Shown here piece after piece: positions 1-14,100 of a stretch of DNA of 64,000 nt. A program made the position numbers and the translations under genes. Position 1 is the stretch's first letter. Every line of letters begins with the position of its first letter. This DNA comes from Lycorma delicatula (taxonomy: Eukaryota > Arthropoda > Insecta > Hemiptera > Fulgoridae): positions 76,746,515 to 76,810,514 of the forward strand of contig NC_134456.1 in the NCBI RefSeq assembly GCF_047948215.1, written 5' to 3'. Under the pieces are notes generated by a model. That model saw only the letters and a list, made by a program, of their open reading frames with translations. It ran no database searches and had not been told where the DNA came from.

Positions 1-560
1 GTTATACACTTACCGGCAAGGTTTAGGAACAACTGTTGCTAGGGGAAGGATAGGATGTTGACTTTTAATGTACTTAGGTGGCAGTCCAAATAGGATGCAT
101 CTACCAAAGGAAAAGGACACACAAACTAATTAAATATGTCGGTTCTGTGAATCAGTAGGGAATTTGGAGAGGTCGATTATTTCCTTACTCAGTTGCTGTC
201 GGGTCAGAATGTTTCAGGTTGTATCTGTACCATATGGGCCCAGTGAAGACAACTTGTGCCCTTATTACAGTGTCCTTGATGATGTCAAACATGTGATTTT
301 CATGTGCTAGATCTGGGTGGATCCAAAAGTGCTGTGTATGGTGGTAATGGGCTAACTAGACAGCAACAACATGGTGTCATACTCATTAGCGCTGATAGGT
401 GGTATGTGGTCTCAAAAATAGTGAGAAGCATCACTGCAGGAAAAGAAGCTGACAAGCAATTCTGTGATTCCCAGCGGAGACTGTGTTGTGCTTATGGAGA
501 TTTTATCTCCTCTGACGTAAAAAAGGAAATAATTACAGTATTTTACAGTTATATGTGTTT
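1..560 (+). mobile_element. 3' end of an R1-clade-like LINE, degenerate
   Basis: Translating the plus strand with frameshifts gives YFLTQLLSGQ (near 178-210) and EDNLCPYYSVLDDVKHVIFM ending at a Cys (near 247-306). This is the C-terminal zinc-finger region of R1-type non-LTR retrotransposons, where the usual C-x2-C is followed by a spaced H and C; the second Cys is replaced by Tyr here. A Trp/Val-rich stretch with VVSKIVRSITAGKEA follows, as at the family's C-terminus. Stops and frameshifts make it dead, and its 5' part lies outside the window. Confidence 0.6.
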
Positions 561-3500
561 GTGTGTGGGTGTAAGCAAGTTAGCAGCAATTTGACCAGGT
601 ACAAAAAAGAAATGTGGTGGCTAAAGAGATATGCATGGTAAAACCTTATGTATTAAACCTAGTGCTCCAAAACTTATTAGAAAATTTTCTAACTCTGCTG
701 AACAATTTTTTCTCAGAAATTTCAGTATCTTTTTCTATAGAAAAGAACTTATTTCCATGAAACTGCACCAATTAAAATTAAATTAATTTATCAATAAAAA
801 AAAACATTTAACTTTTTAAAATATTATAAATACAGAACTATATGTATAAAAGTGTTGTCATACTTTCCTAATCTAATTTTTTTAAAATATGCGATTAATT
901 TTATTTTCAAATTTGCAATTAATTAAATATATTTTCTCTTGTTATACATTACCTCAAAAATGGTTATAATGTTATTCAAATTAAATGAACACCAGTCAAC
1001 TCATATTTTATATTACATAAAATATACTGTCTGATATAAAAAATTTAACTTAGAACTGATTACCTGACATGTAGGGAACAATATTTACCAAGAATGATTA
1101 ACATGGCTGTAAGAAACATGTTATCAAGGATAATTACAAATAGACTGTTTTACTATTTCACATAAGTCCATTGCAAATTTTATTTCATGTTAGTCTAATT
1201 ACATTTATTCAGCAATCATCAGCAACATACCAAATTTGATGTTAATTATTATCAACCACATTGAACATTTTATATTAATGTCTAGAAATAATTAAGTAAT
1301 GTAACTCATGATATTTTTTTTATTTTAAAGTAATTTGTCTAATCTCAAATTAAAACAGTAACACAAGTATGAAATAATGAATTTATTTGAATTCATTAAA
1401 ATGGTTAATAAAATAATTTTATTTAATTAATCTACTTGAAAAACAATTGAATTAAGTTAGCCATTTCTGGGTAAATACTCAAATTATATATATAACCATA
1501 AACTGAATAAATAACTTATAAAACCTTTTCTTTAAAAAACACACAATACAAAGTCAATATATTGAAAAAAGGTAATACTTCATTATAATTTACATTTTAA
1601 AATTAAAGCAGCATATTCCTTTAAGTACTGTATAGATTAATTTTCAGCTGCAGTTATCCATCATACTGAGCTTAATGACGAGTCAAGAGTTTGATACATA
1701 TAGGGTCTGTTGTAACTAGGGTAATACAATACAAATATATAACAAGCTTCTTTTTACCATTAATAAGCATGGTGCTAAAAGCTCTAGCTAAATACTTTTC
1801 TGTAAACAATTAGGTAGAATATTTAAAACTTATACCACTAATCTATTAGCTTTAAATACTAATTTCAGTAATTTACGACTGTTATTTATAATTATAAACT
1901 ATATATATTCATTCAACAAGACTGTTGTCTCTTAAAAGTTCTTAAAACAGCTTTAGAGAAGTAGCAGCTGTTTTGAGAACTCATTTAATTTTTAAACAGG
2001 AGTGAAGTGGAATTATTGAATTAATCATTACATTAAATCACAATAATTTCATACTTCAGTTAGAACAGAAAACATAGCTACACAACATACTGTCTATAGC
2101 TAGAACAGAAAAAATTAGTAATATTGTTTAGTTGACATTTTAAAGTTAAATGAACACATAATTTATTTACTGCTTAACAATACTTAAGCTCAGCTGGTTC
2201 ATTATTAAAAAATAAGAAAATGACAGGATATATTTACATTTGTCAAGAGTATGAAGAAAACACATGAATCTGAACACTCTGGTGTGACTATACCTTGCTG
2301 CTGATTGTCTGTTTGATGTATATTAAGGCTTCTAAAATGATGATCTGTAATTAAAATTGTGTATTTTTTTAATATAATCACAGGGTTTATTTCGACCCTA
2401 CACTATTCGTGGGTGAATAAAGAAAGAAAAAACTGCTGAACTGAATGAATTACATTACAATAAGCATAACTTAATTTATGTATAAACAGAAATAAAATTA
2501 ATTTATATACAACAAATATCTGTAGGGTAATTAAACTTATCCAAGTTAATATATAAAAATTAAACAGAACTAGAGATGTGTTCAAGTGTAATGACAGATT
2601 CCTTTTCATCACAAAGAAGTATATACTACCTAATGATGAGCATTTGCACATGTGTGTATATATTCTTTTTTCTTTTGGAGTCAGTCAGTTTTAATGGTTT
2701 CATGCAAAAATTCTTTTCTGTTCTGCATTAAATTTTTAAATTTAACACATTTACAACATCCTACATCTTAACATATTTGTTTCATCTACTCCAATATATA
2801 AAACTACTACTTCTACAGTTTTTACTTTCTATATTTCCCTCTTTTACTGATTACCCAAAACTTGGATAATTTTTTAATAAGTGTAGCACCAACATTATTT
2901 GTTTTTTATAAGATTTTTGGTAAAAATGTCAATACTTTATTTATCTTACGGTCTCTGCATTTATTTAATTTTATCAATCCATTTATTTTCAACATTCTTC
3001 TCTAACAACACATTTTAAAAACCTTCATTCTTTTCTTTTATGTTTTATTTGACAATAGCAGACTTCTTTGTTGAATAAAAGCTCTTCTTGCTTCTGATAT
3101 ATGAACTAATTCATCCACCCTTTATAATTTAGACTCCCTAAATGGCAAATTTCTGTAAATTTTGTTGCCATTATGTTTAACTATTTCATTATTTATTTGT
3201 TTCCTTTCTGTTATAATTCATTTATTTTACTCTTATTTGTTTTCAAACTGAATTTCTCTCTTAGCAATAAATCCATGCCATTCACAATGGACACTTTTGC
3301 CATATAAATGTGGCAGAAAAATTCTTTTCTGGGTGAATGTTTGTATGTGTATGTTTCTGTTTTGTTAATAATTCTACTACCCCTGCAACTTGTTCTAACA
3401 GTCTGTCAAGCAACTTAATGATTACAGGTGCGACAAATTTGAACAAACTAGAAAAAGTAAAATATCCTATGTTACCTCTATCCCCAAAGTCCCAAGGTCC

Positions 3501-5234
3501 CCAAAATCTCAAAGTTAAGTACATTACCAATGGCAGACGCTCTTCCAGAACAATAAATTTTATTAAAAAAAAAGAAAACTTGCAACAGAAAATCACTTAA
3601 ATCAATAAGTAATACAATTAAGTAAGATTTTTTTAAATAAAATTTTAAGAAATACATTTCATTCTTAGTGAACTGGTGTCTGAAAACATATGACTCTTTT
3701 CACCTTAAAACTTAAGAAAATTAAAATAAGTTTTTTTAATGTAAATTTTATTTAAAAAATAATAAGCTGTAACATCTTATTACATAAAAAAGAAAGATTA
3801 AAAGCACCAGATTGTTTAATTAGACAATCTGATTAGATTCTTGGACTTGATCCTTTAGTATGTGATAAACTATCCATAAAACTATATGACAATGTTTGCT
3901 ACGATAGCAAATAAAATGCTGCAAATTTAACTATAATAAAAGGAAGAGAAAAGTGCATCGGGAAAGAACATACATTTTACAAGTCAGCTAATAGTAATAA
4001 TAAAAATAATAATACAATTCTGTCAACACTCTTAATTTGAATTTTTGACAATCCTAACAAATCTCAGGAAAAATTAGATTTCGCGAATGCAAATATAAAT
4101 ATTGCAAGGATTATAAGTTAAAGATTACATGGTATTATAATAAATGAAAACTGAGTAGTAAAAAAATACAAAACTGTGAGAAAAAATTCAACCCAAAATT
4201 ATTAGACTCAGGCACAAAGATGAAGATTCAGTAACCCTCTTTAAAGTGAAGAGAATAATTTTTATTTAGTCATATAAATAAGCACAATTTTTTTTTTACT
4301 GAATACATATTTTTTGACAATTATCATCATTAGCATTAGGGAATATAGGTTGTATCCTCAATATTTATTATACAACAAATAATTCAGTTACTTTGAATTT
4401 TAATTTACAGCCAATGTTTTTAATATTGTTACTGGTTTACCAACACACATACCTGAAATTTCTAATAAAAAGAGATGCAATGAATAATGAAACCTATTAA
4501 CAATGGTAATTTTCTAAAGTTGTTTTTAATGACAGCCACCTGAATTTAAAAATACAAAAAAAAAAATGAGCTGAGGAAAATAATTTGAAAAATACCAAGA
4601 AAAGGGTAACAGTAACCTTAATGTAGTCCCTACTAAAAAATTCTTGGCAACATATGAAAAATAACACAGTTTTCTGCAGTACAAAAAACCCTATTCCAAA
4701 AAAAATCTTTATTTCCAAAATTATACTTAAGCAACTAAAATTTAAAAGAAAGATTATACACTGAAATAACACATTCTAATCACAAATATATATATATAAA
4801 AAAACAACATAAAATTATAAAAAATAATTAGTTGTTAATAGAACAAATATTTTAAATTATCTACATAAACACACCTATAGTGATTTAGATCAAAATAATT
4901 CATAATTTTCTCAATAAATAAACTGAAAAAACAATGAATTAATTTTATATATGTATCAATACATAATTAAGTTTACCTTAGGAATAATACATAAAATTAA
5001 TAATTACTTTATTTTAATATTAATATTGCATTTATCATTAAAAATGACAATAATAAATTAATTACTACTGATTAATCAATATTATTTGATTTTGGAAGGC
5101 AGGATAAAGGTTTATTTACTTATGTTTAATATTTATAATTTGTAATATACTGAACAAAAATTAAAATCTAAACTATCCTAATTTTTAAAAAAATTCTATT
5201 TCTATAATATGTATGTTGCAATCTGTAGTAATCT
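561..5234. other. AT-rich flank, no gene recognised
   Basis: Very AT-rich sequence 3' of tim. Only short open frames without recognisable motifs occur. A T/C-rich stretch at about 2680-3330 resembles the antisense of decayed LINE coding sequence, but no motif is secure. Confidence 0.5.
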
Positions 5235-5269
5235 GTGTGTTGTTGTAGTGAGCAATAAGCAACCCCCAA

Positions 5270-5672
5270 TAAGATGAGGATGATGTGTATGACGTGTGAA
5301 TGACATGATATGTAAATGTGGTGTAGTCTTGTACAGACTCAGGGACTATTCCTGAGATGTGTGATTAATTGAACCCCGACTACCAAAGTATGGGTGCGGG
5401 CACACATAGGCTCTTAATAACATCTAGCCGAACCTGTGCAAGTTGACACTCCCCCACTAGTGGGGAGTACATAAATGGCATCTCTCTGCAACACCAATAA
5501 CAAAAAAAACAAAAAAACTACCAAAGTACACCAGTATCCACGGTCTAGCATTCAAATCCACATAAAAGTAACTAACTCTTACTAGGACTTGGACCTAAGA
5601 CCTTTGATTTTGAAAATCAGCTGTTAAACAACTGATTTGTGATGATAAGTTAACCACTAGACCAGCTTTATC
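5270..5672 (-). mobile_element. tRNA-derived SINE, copy 1, interrupted
   Basis: Same family as the copies at 9318, 18034, 50086 and 57634. The tRNA-like head is at the high end (A-box-like TGGTCTAGTGG on the minus strand near 5660). The body includes the antisense of CCTGAGATGTGTG and ATCCACGGTCTAGCATTCAA. It is the most diverged copy, with a lengthened head. It is split at 5390 by a 126-bp poly(A) element listed separately. Confidence 0.75.
5391..5516 (+). mobile_element. 126-bp poly(A) retroposon nested in a SINE
   Basis: The insert starts TGGGTGCGGGCACACATAGG and ends in an A-rich tail (AAAAAAAACAAAAAA type). It is bounded by a perfect 12-bp target duplication, ACTACCAAAGTA, at 5379-5390 and 5517-5528. 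Removing it and one duplication restores the SINE consensus seen in the other copies. It contains a short palindrome, CCCCCACTAGTGGGG. I do not recognise a tRNA, 5S or 7SL head, so it may be a 5'-truncated LINE 3' end or an unnamed SINE. Confidence 0.8.
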
Positions 5673-8091
5673 CTAGCTTAATGTAAATAATTTTTTTTTA
5701 ACAACCAAATATATTCTCAATTTAAATTTTGCAACAGGCATGCAAGTAAACACTTTGTATTATAAAAAAATAGAGCTTTTTGAAGTAACAAATATTATGA
5801 TTAAAATAATAATACAATTGTTTAAGAACTACGTAAATATTCAGTAAAGAGCTAGGTTAAAATTAAAACTTTTAATAACATAATTAAGATAATTAACATA
5901 ATATAAGATAAAAGGCTGATAAAATGAAATCACCATGAACTGAAGAAAAAATTCAATACTTCTACCTTTAAAACAAAACAAAAAAATTAAATAATAAATA
6001 TAAAGCAATCGTGTAAAGTTTTTTGTCTAAACAATTTTTTGAACATAAAACAAGTGCCACAGCCACTATGGGCACTAAATTACAGAACTATTATTAATGA
6101 AAAATTCTTTTTAAAGAAAATTTGTACCTGGCATATATTAAATTTGTTTTTTTAATAGATAAGTGGTGAAATTTGAGTTATAGGAAAATTTTCCCATGAT
6201 ACTCAATTTAACATAAAAAATTCTAAATATGTGGTTTACCCTATAAAATAATTTAAAATTTCATGAGAATTCAGGATTTTAATGCACACTACAATTTATT
6301 TTTGAGATTAAGGACAATCTTCACATTCAGACGGTTTAATTTTTAAGACACATAATTTTCTTATGAATTTTTTTAGAGCTGGCCAATTTATATGAGTGAA
6401 TATAGGATGATCACACATTTTGTCATGGAAGTATGTAGAACTTGTTTTATATAAGAAATTTTCAAAACAAGATCATTTAAGTAATGAAGTGACACTCACT
6501 ACGAGTATTTGAATCAGAGAGGGCAATTACTATATACCTGCTACATAACTTTCATTGCAGAAATAATATTCAATTTATGGACTACATGATAAAATGAACA
6601 TACTATTTGCTAGAAAAGAACTACAGCAATGTATAGAAATACATAAGGAAATATTTTTTTTTAATGCACAGGAGTATCATTTCAATTTATTAGTAAAATA
6701 TGGTAAACTATGGGCACAATTTTGTTTAAATTTAAAACTTAAAAAATCTGAAACAACTTGAAAGAGGAAATCTATTACTACTACCACCACTACAACTTAC
6801 CGTAACCATGGTTTACTACGACCCAGTATACCATAAATCTATCAAGAGATAGAAAAAAAATCTAAAATGCAGAATTATGTTCTTTTCTTGAATTTCAGAA
6901 ATATAGATTACTAGATGTACACAGATTCTGATAATAAACAAATATCTAGTCATTTCAGTGAATATTAATGTGCTTTTTTGTATTGTTTTTTTTTTTTTTA
7001 GAGCAAAGAAACTGATTTCAATTTCAGAAATCATATGTGCAGACTACATAAAATAGTAGATAACCAATCAAGGTACAAGGGAAAAACAACAATAAATTTG
7101 CTTAAAGCAGTCATAAGCAGTAAGTGGAGACTTCAAGTTACACAATATACAAATTGTATCTGACAAGCAAACAAAAAATTAATTGTAAAGGCTAGGAGAG
7201 ATCTATGCATGTTAAAAGTAATATGTGGAAAGAGAGGAACCAAAAATAAATCTGTTAAGGTTTAAATAAATTAAATTCTAAAGTTTGAAATAACTACAAA
7301 GTGTTAATTACAATTTCATGTTGTGTAAAAAACATACCAAAGTTTCAATTTAAAAATTACATGGGATTTTATATTAATCATAATATAATATTGATATAAA
7401 ATAGTTAAACAATTTACATCCATGCAGCAGAATGTAATTACTTATAAAATTAATTTTTTGCACTTACTGCTTTTGTTTTTTCTCTCATGTTTAATACCAT
7501 TTTAGAGATCTCTGTTCCCTTGTTCTTATTAAGTAACAGACTGTAAACTTAACTCTATAAATTTGTTATTTTAAATAATTTTTTTATTAAATCCTATATA
7601 AAAATAAAAATATTTTTTTATAGGATCTCTGCCTGCATTCTAAAACTGGAAGAGAAAAAACAAAAACAATAATTGCAAAAAAACTAATTCTACAAATAAT
7701 ATAAAATATTACTCTGATTTGTCATTATCATTTTATTTTTTCATGTGTTCCTAATGAGTCTAATAATAGGTATTTTTTCTATTTTTTAATAAAGTTTATT
7801 AAACCCTGAGTTTTAAATTTAAATTTCGAGAAAACATGTTTTAAAATTTTCTGTTAGCCTTCAATATCACTCAATTTTACACAGATTATGACAAAACTGT
7901 GCAAAAATTTAGTAAAAATTGTAATTTTACTCAGCAACATTTGTCAGTGTTCACTAATTCCCATCAGCCACTCTAAACTATAATAAATACAACAAAATAC
8001 AAACTTACATCAACATATAACAATGCTACAGTTAGTTTTAAAGATATGCCACTTTAAAAGTAGTAAATCTAATAATAGTAATAATAATTAA
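5673..8091. other. tim 3' UTR and flank, no gene recognised
   Basis: The upper part (about 7800-8091) is probably tim 3' UTR. The rest is AT-rich sequence in which I see no coding or repeat signature. Confidence 0.5.
7795..7800 (-). promoter_or_regulatory. Candidate tim polyadenylation signal
   Basis: AATAAA on the minus strand about 290 nt after the tim stop. The region is so AT-rich that chance matches are frequent, and several weaker variants lie nearby, so this is only the first good candidate. Confidence 0.3.
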
Positions 8092-8194
8092 TTATGTAGT
8101 TTTTTCTGGAAGCGCAACTTGTTCTTCATCACTAACACACATTCGCGTTAGATCAGTATCACTGCTTACACTAGCCAGTTCATTTTCTTCAGAT
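8092..8194 (-). CDS. tim: tim exon 18: C-terminus and stop
   Basis: Completes Leu818, then residues 819-851 and TAA at 8092-8094. It reads [20 protein letters not shown] then [13 protein letters not shown]. The acidic tail with [10 protein letters not shown] is conserved among insect TIMs; the C-terminal part of Drosophila TIM acts in cytoplasmic localisation. Acceptor TTTGCAG. The 33 complete codons of this exon are exactly what last-intron retention would remove. Confidence 0.93.
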
Positions 8195-11100
8195 CTGCAA
8201 AATAAAAGTGAATAATTTCTCTCAAAGGATAAAGAATGTGAAAAAGTAAAAGAAATTAGAAAAGATTAAAAGAGAATTATTTCAATTTAAATAGCTAAAA
8301 AAATAAATATCCATAGAATAAACACTTCATTACATCTAAAAATATTAAATATTAATAACATTAGCTAATATTTGTGAAAAGCTAACAGACTCATAAAAAG
8401 ATACTAACACTGTTTGCAAACTACATTCAGCAAGTTAAAATATTAAATAATGCATTAAGGACAAATCTACCTTGAATTTAAAAAAATAAGACTTTTAGGT
8501 TTAATAAACACAGGATAAACAGAAGGTATAATCCCACATAGAAGGAAGTAAATTTAATAATCATAATCCTCATCACAATGAATCACAAAGCCCAGATTGT
8601 AGACCAAATGTGAATTGTTAAAAACTGGAGGAAAGAAACTAGAAGAAATCCATCAATATTGACACTAACATAATTATTAACTGGTGAAGTATGGATGAGG
8701 GAAGTTATTATAATATTGAAAGAAAACAATTATTGTGCATAATTAAAGAAACAGGAAAGAACCAATTACTAATAAGATATTGCTTTACTGAAAAAAAATC
8801 AAAGTTCTGTCTACAATTTTGTTAAATTAAACTCTCTCCCTTGAAAGCCTCAGAACTACAAAACAGAAGTACAAAAGAGACAGATCAGTAACTAATTAGA
8901 TATTCATCATTATGTGAATGAATTTTTTTTCTTCATAGATTACAGAAACGCATTTGACAGCTTCAATAGAAAAAAGTACAAACATCATCAAAAAATATTA
9001 AAATATTTTTATGTACATGAACTATACCAGGAAAAGGATTAAAATTCTGTGAGAAATAAACTTTTTTTTTTAATAGAGTATCAATTGAAAGTTTATGAAA
9101 ACAATCTTCTGGTATTTGAACAGATAAGACTAAAACATCACAAAATGTCTTTCATAATTATACAAATAATTTTGTTCTCTTTCAGTTTTCTGGTTATTTT
9201 AATCTATTATATGAGAAAGTTTGGATAAAAATACAGTATATATTCATGGACTTCTTATTGTTGCCAGTAAAACTACTGATGTGATACTTCCTACAATGCT
9301 ACTTTAATATGTATCCTTTCTTTTCCTGTTAAGCCTTCAGGAATTACTGTTCAGGTATTACTTCAGAGGATGAACGGGGATGATATGTATGAGGGTAAAT
9401 GAAGTATAGTCTGTACAGTCTCAGTTCGACCATTCCTGAGATGTGAGATTAATTGAAACCCAACCACCAAAGAACATCAGTATCCATGACCTACTATTCA
9501 AATCCTTATAAAACTGCCTTTACTAGGACTTGAACGCTGGAACTCTTGATTTTCAAATCAGCTGATTTGGGAAGACGTGTTCACCACTAGACCAACCTGG
9601 TGGGTAGGATGTGTCCTAAAGCAATGTAACCCACGTTGGGGAGTCGTATTCGTTAAGACTTTGGGAGGTGGTGTCCCGATGAGCCTAGCCTAGCCTCTGC
9701 AGCTTTCTTCCCACTACACACTGAGCTGCAGAACACTTTACGGTATACACGTACAATACACCAAGAACACTAACAATTTACAACATGTACCCTTACACAA
9801 CTACATTAAAACATTCTGCACTATTCCTTCCTACACGTTCACTCGGTGATGTTGCGACACCTTACTAAGTGCAAGCGTAACCCAATGTGGAAACTATCAT
9901 GCTGATGGGTAAATGGCTCTACGTAGTGAGTCTCAAATGATGTCCTCTGAGCACATGGGTGAACCCAGTCGTATTTAGCCCTAGCTCTAGCTCCAGTATG
10001 TGTGCACTTTGCTGGATGGTCCGTTATATCGTTGGAACTCGTGAGACCAAACTTACACCTACAAGAAACCCCTATGATGGTTGGGGATCCATCTGAAAAA
10101 CCACCAAATCCATTATGGATTTGGTGGTTATGGAGTAACATAACCACCACAATTAACAATGTTAATTGTGAGCAGCCCATCCACAGGTTAAAAACATTGA
10201 ATTTGTTGTTATGCAAAGTATTCAGGAAGGTGGCTCCCTTCACAAAGTATCGCCCTTCCTAATCAAGGTTGTAACAGGATCATGTGGCTCACCGAAGAAC
10301 ATAAAAAATTAAGAGATGGACCGATATTAATTGAAACCCATAATGATGAACAGAGTAGATCTCTCTTATTTATTACTAATATGGGCAGTATACACATAAG
10401 TATGATGTGCCTTAAACTTTGAATACCAGCCAGGGAGTAATTTTTTGCAGAGACCTGGAGCTGAAAAAGACTGTAACAGATAGCTGATGAACTTCAAACC
10501 CAAGAAGTAATAGGTGTGAATTGTATAATGAAACGGCAGAGCAGGTTGGAAGAACCAGTGCTGGTATCTCTTATACTAACATTTAATCTCCCGGTATCAC
10601 CAGAGTGGGTTACATGTCGGTTCGGGTACGACCATTCATACCCAACCTGCATCGATGTTTCAAATGCCAAGGTTATGGTCACACTTCAACATCTTGCTTG
10701 AAGATGGAGATCTGTGCATGATGTGCTCAGGAAGGCCACATGAGACTGACTGCCATGTGGATAAAAAATGTGCGAAGTGTAGTGTATCACATGTAGCCCG
10801 ATCCCGAGATTGCTCAACTTTTGAAGAAAAGGCAATTCTCAGAATCTCTACTGAGCAGAAGCTATCTTTTCCAGTTGCACGCGGAGAATATCAGGAAAAC
10901 ACTTAATTCATGGAATCTGGTTAAACCAGATGTATCTTTTGCCACCGCTGTGTCAAAATAAGCTCCCACGACTTTAGGTATTCAGCAGTGCGAATCCTGC
11001 AATGAGCTAAAAAAACTTGTTAAGATGTTTTTGATATTCATGTTTTGCTTATGGCCACTATTTCAGAGCTGACAAAATTGTACAAGAAGTCATTAGTTGC

Positions 11101-14100
11101 GGTTAGTGAATCCAATTGTGGGATCCATCTGAAAGTTCCTGTGCCCAAAGTTTTACCCATTCGGGCAGGAGTAGTCACAGTTGGCGGTAAGCCATCTACT
11201 AAGCTCCCTGTTAAGGGTGCCCCCCACAACCTCCCCCTATGGGATGTCATCTACGACTTCCCATTCTTCAAAATCTCCTCCTCCACCGCCTAGTGTACTG
11301 GAGGATATGATTGAGGATCCGCTTGACCCCAGGGCATCAAAGTTCCTTACCATCAAAATTACAAAAAAGAAAAACTGGATCACTTACAACTAATTTTTAT
11401 CTATTTTCCTGAAATTCTGTATCTGACTTATGAACATTATTCAGTGGAACATTAGAGGTCTTCGGTCCTGCATTGAGGATATTAGGGTATTGGCACATGC
11501 GTATGAAACACTGCTTCCAAGAAATGTATCTTCTACAACATGATACAGTAACGCTCAGAGGCTATTTCTGTGAGAGGTACAACTGTCTAATGGAAAGTAG
11601 AGAGAGTGGTGGATTTGCTATTTTCATGCAGAATGAGGTGTCGGCTCAGATATGTCAAATCTCCTCACGAAAATCCCATCGCTGTTGTTAATACTAGGAG
11701 ACTTCAAGGTCCACCATGTTTCCTGGGATTCAACTTTAGGTTCCTCTTATGGAAATATGGTAAACAGAGTGAGACAAGACTTAGACCTTTGTCTACTGAA
11801 TGATGGGTCACCAACGTTCTCCTTATCATCTGGTACATTGTCCAACATTGACCTCTCCATATGCTTGTCAAGTTTACTCCCTCGTCTTAATTGGTCTGTT
11901 TGTGATGACTTTCACGGCAGTGATCACAGGCCAATTATTATTGCATTTGATGTCGACTATGAGTTGAGAACAAGGCTACGGAGATGGATTGTTGAAAAGA
12001 CAGATTGGAACGGTTACCATAAAGCCTTCCCATCACAGTACATCGGTGGGGTGGGCGTCCTTGATCAACTTTTCCTCTTTTATGTCCATGATACTTGATA
12101 ATGCTAATAGATATATCACACAAACATCAGGAAACCTTACACATCCTTCCTTTCCTTGGTGGAATGACGATTGCCGGAATGACGTTTGCTATTAGCAAAC
12201 GAAGGCAGGCATTGCGTAAATTTAACTGCAGGCCTACAGATGAACATCTAAATTTGTACCATAAGGCTAGAGCGGTATGTCATTAGGTATTCTTGGATGC
12301 TAGGAGGAAGTCATGGAGGAAATACATAGACACCATCTCATGCACTACTCCCACGTCTACTGTGTGGAAAAAGATCTGTGCGATTTGTGGGTCACCGAAA
12401 CAGTCCGTTCAGTGTCTCTCACTTCATCATATGGTAACAAATTTCAGAGGTACAATATACAGATGGAAAGATTATTTTTGAACATTGGTGATTCAGTCGG
12501 TGAATTAAATTCTCCGTTCGTATTCAAAGAGTTGTCACACACACTTACAAACTCGCATGACACATCCCCTGGACCTGACAACGTTCATCTCGGTATGTTG
12601 TCGCACCTTCCTCATACGGCATTACAACATCTATTGGATGTTTATAATGATCTATTCTCTGCACAAGTCTTCCCACTTGTCTGATCAGAAGCCACTGTCA
12701 TACCAGTACTGAAGCCTGGTAATGACAAAGCAAGCCCCTCAAGCTACCGTCCTATTTCCTTGACAAGCGTCCTATGCAAGGTAATGGAAAGGATATTGAA
12801 CCTCAGACTTACGTAGTACTTGGAGAGGCATGGCCTTTTATCTCCAGAACAGTGTGGTTTCCAACAAGGACGATCCTTCATTGACCATTTAGTGTCATTG
12901 GAAACAGCTATTCAAAACATTTTCCTACTATGCCAGCGCCTTGTCGCTATCTTCTTTGATATCAGGAAGGCGTTCGACACAGCCTGGCGACATGGTATTC
13001 TAGATACACTCAAAGAATGGGAAGTCAGGGGCAATATGCTGGCTTTTATTAGGGGTTTCCTGAATGACTGAACTTTCCATGTTCAAGTTGGAGATTCTCT
13101 CTTGGGTAGTGCCGACTTGGAGAATGACCTTGATTTCATATGTTATTATCAGTATCCAGGTTTTCATTGTCTATCTCAGATTAGATTACACTTATATCAT
13201 TAGATTAGTACTTACATCAAAATAATATTAATACACTCAATGATTCTGTAATCAATATTATCGACTGAATAGTCAGTGTAAATTGCAAGAACTGCCACAT
13301 TCATCGAACCAAAGAGAAGCCAAAAATAAAAGAGAATCTATATAATAAAACTTAATAGAATAAGAAAACACTAAATATAACTTCATACATTTAAAAGCAT
13401 TTATTTTAATAATTAAAATATTAATTTAAAATTAGTTTAAGCATTTTTCATTCTACTCACAAAGGAGGGGATTCAGGAGCTGCAGTATTATTTGTCTTAT
13501 TAACCTGAACTATATCCAACCAATTTGATTTCAAATTATGTCTAGAAAAAAAGAAAAAAATACAAATTATGCAACATTCGGTTAATATCCTACTGCTTTT
13601 AGCATCAAGCTTCTTCTTCGTCTTTGATAGCCAAACACATCACACTCTTTTAATCGCATTTTGGTATTAAATCTTTCACTGCTTCCTTAGCTGTAATATA
13701 ATATTGGATTATGATATAACAACAAAAATAACTTCAGAAGGTATGTATTTTTGTGGACCCTTATTTTGAATAAAAAAATAATGTTTGGCATACAAACATT
13801 ACTAAATATTATCTAAAATTTAAAAATTATAATTTAATTAAACTTGATAATTAACTTTTACCTACTTTTTATTATTATATTTTATGACGACATAGGATCA
13901 CTTTAGTCAGTCCATTATCTAAGTCCCTTCAATGGGACTGTTTGGGCCTTGCAGTTCTCCCAATACTTTCTCATACATTCCGACTTTGTGCCCTTTCTAG
14001 TGTTGAAAATGTTCGTGTTGTGAGTTTTTTCTTGTGACTGTGAAGCGAGTGTTTTTGTTCTTGATTTTCTTATTTAATTTTATTTTATCTGTGGCGTCTT

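Noticed and set aside
304..594. 96-codon plus-strand gene
   Set aside because: Continues a decayed R1-type LINE C-terminus; starts at a random Met after a stop.
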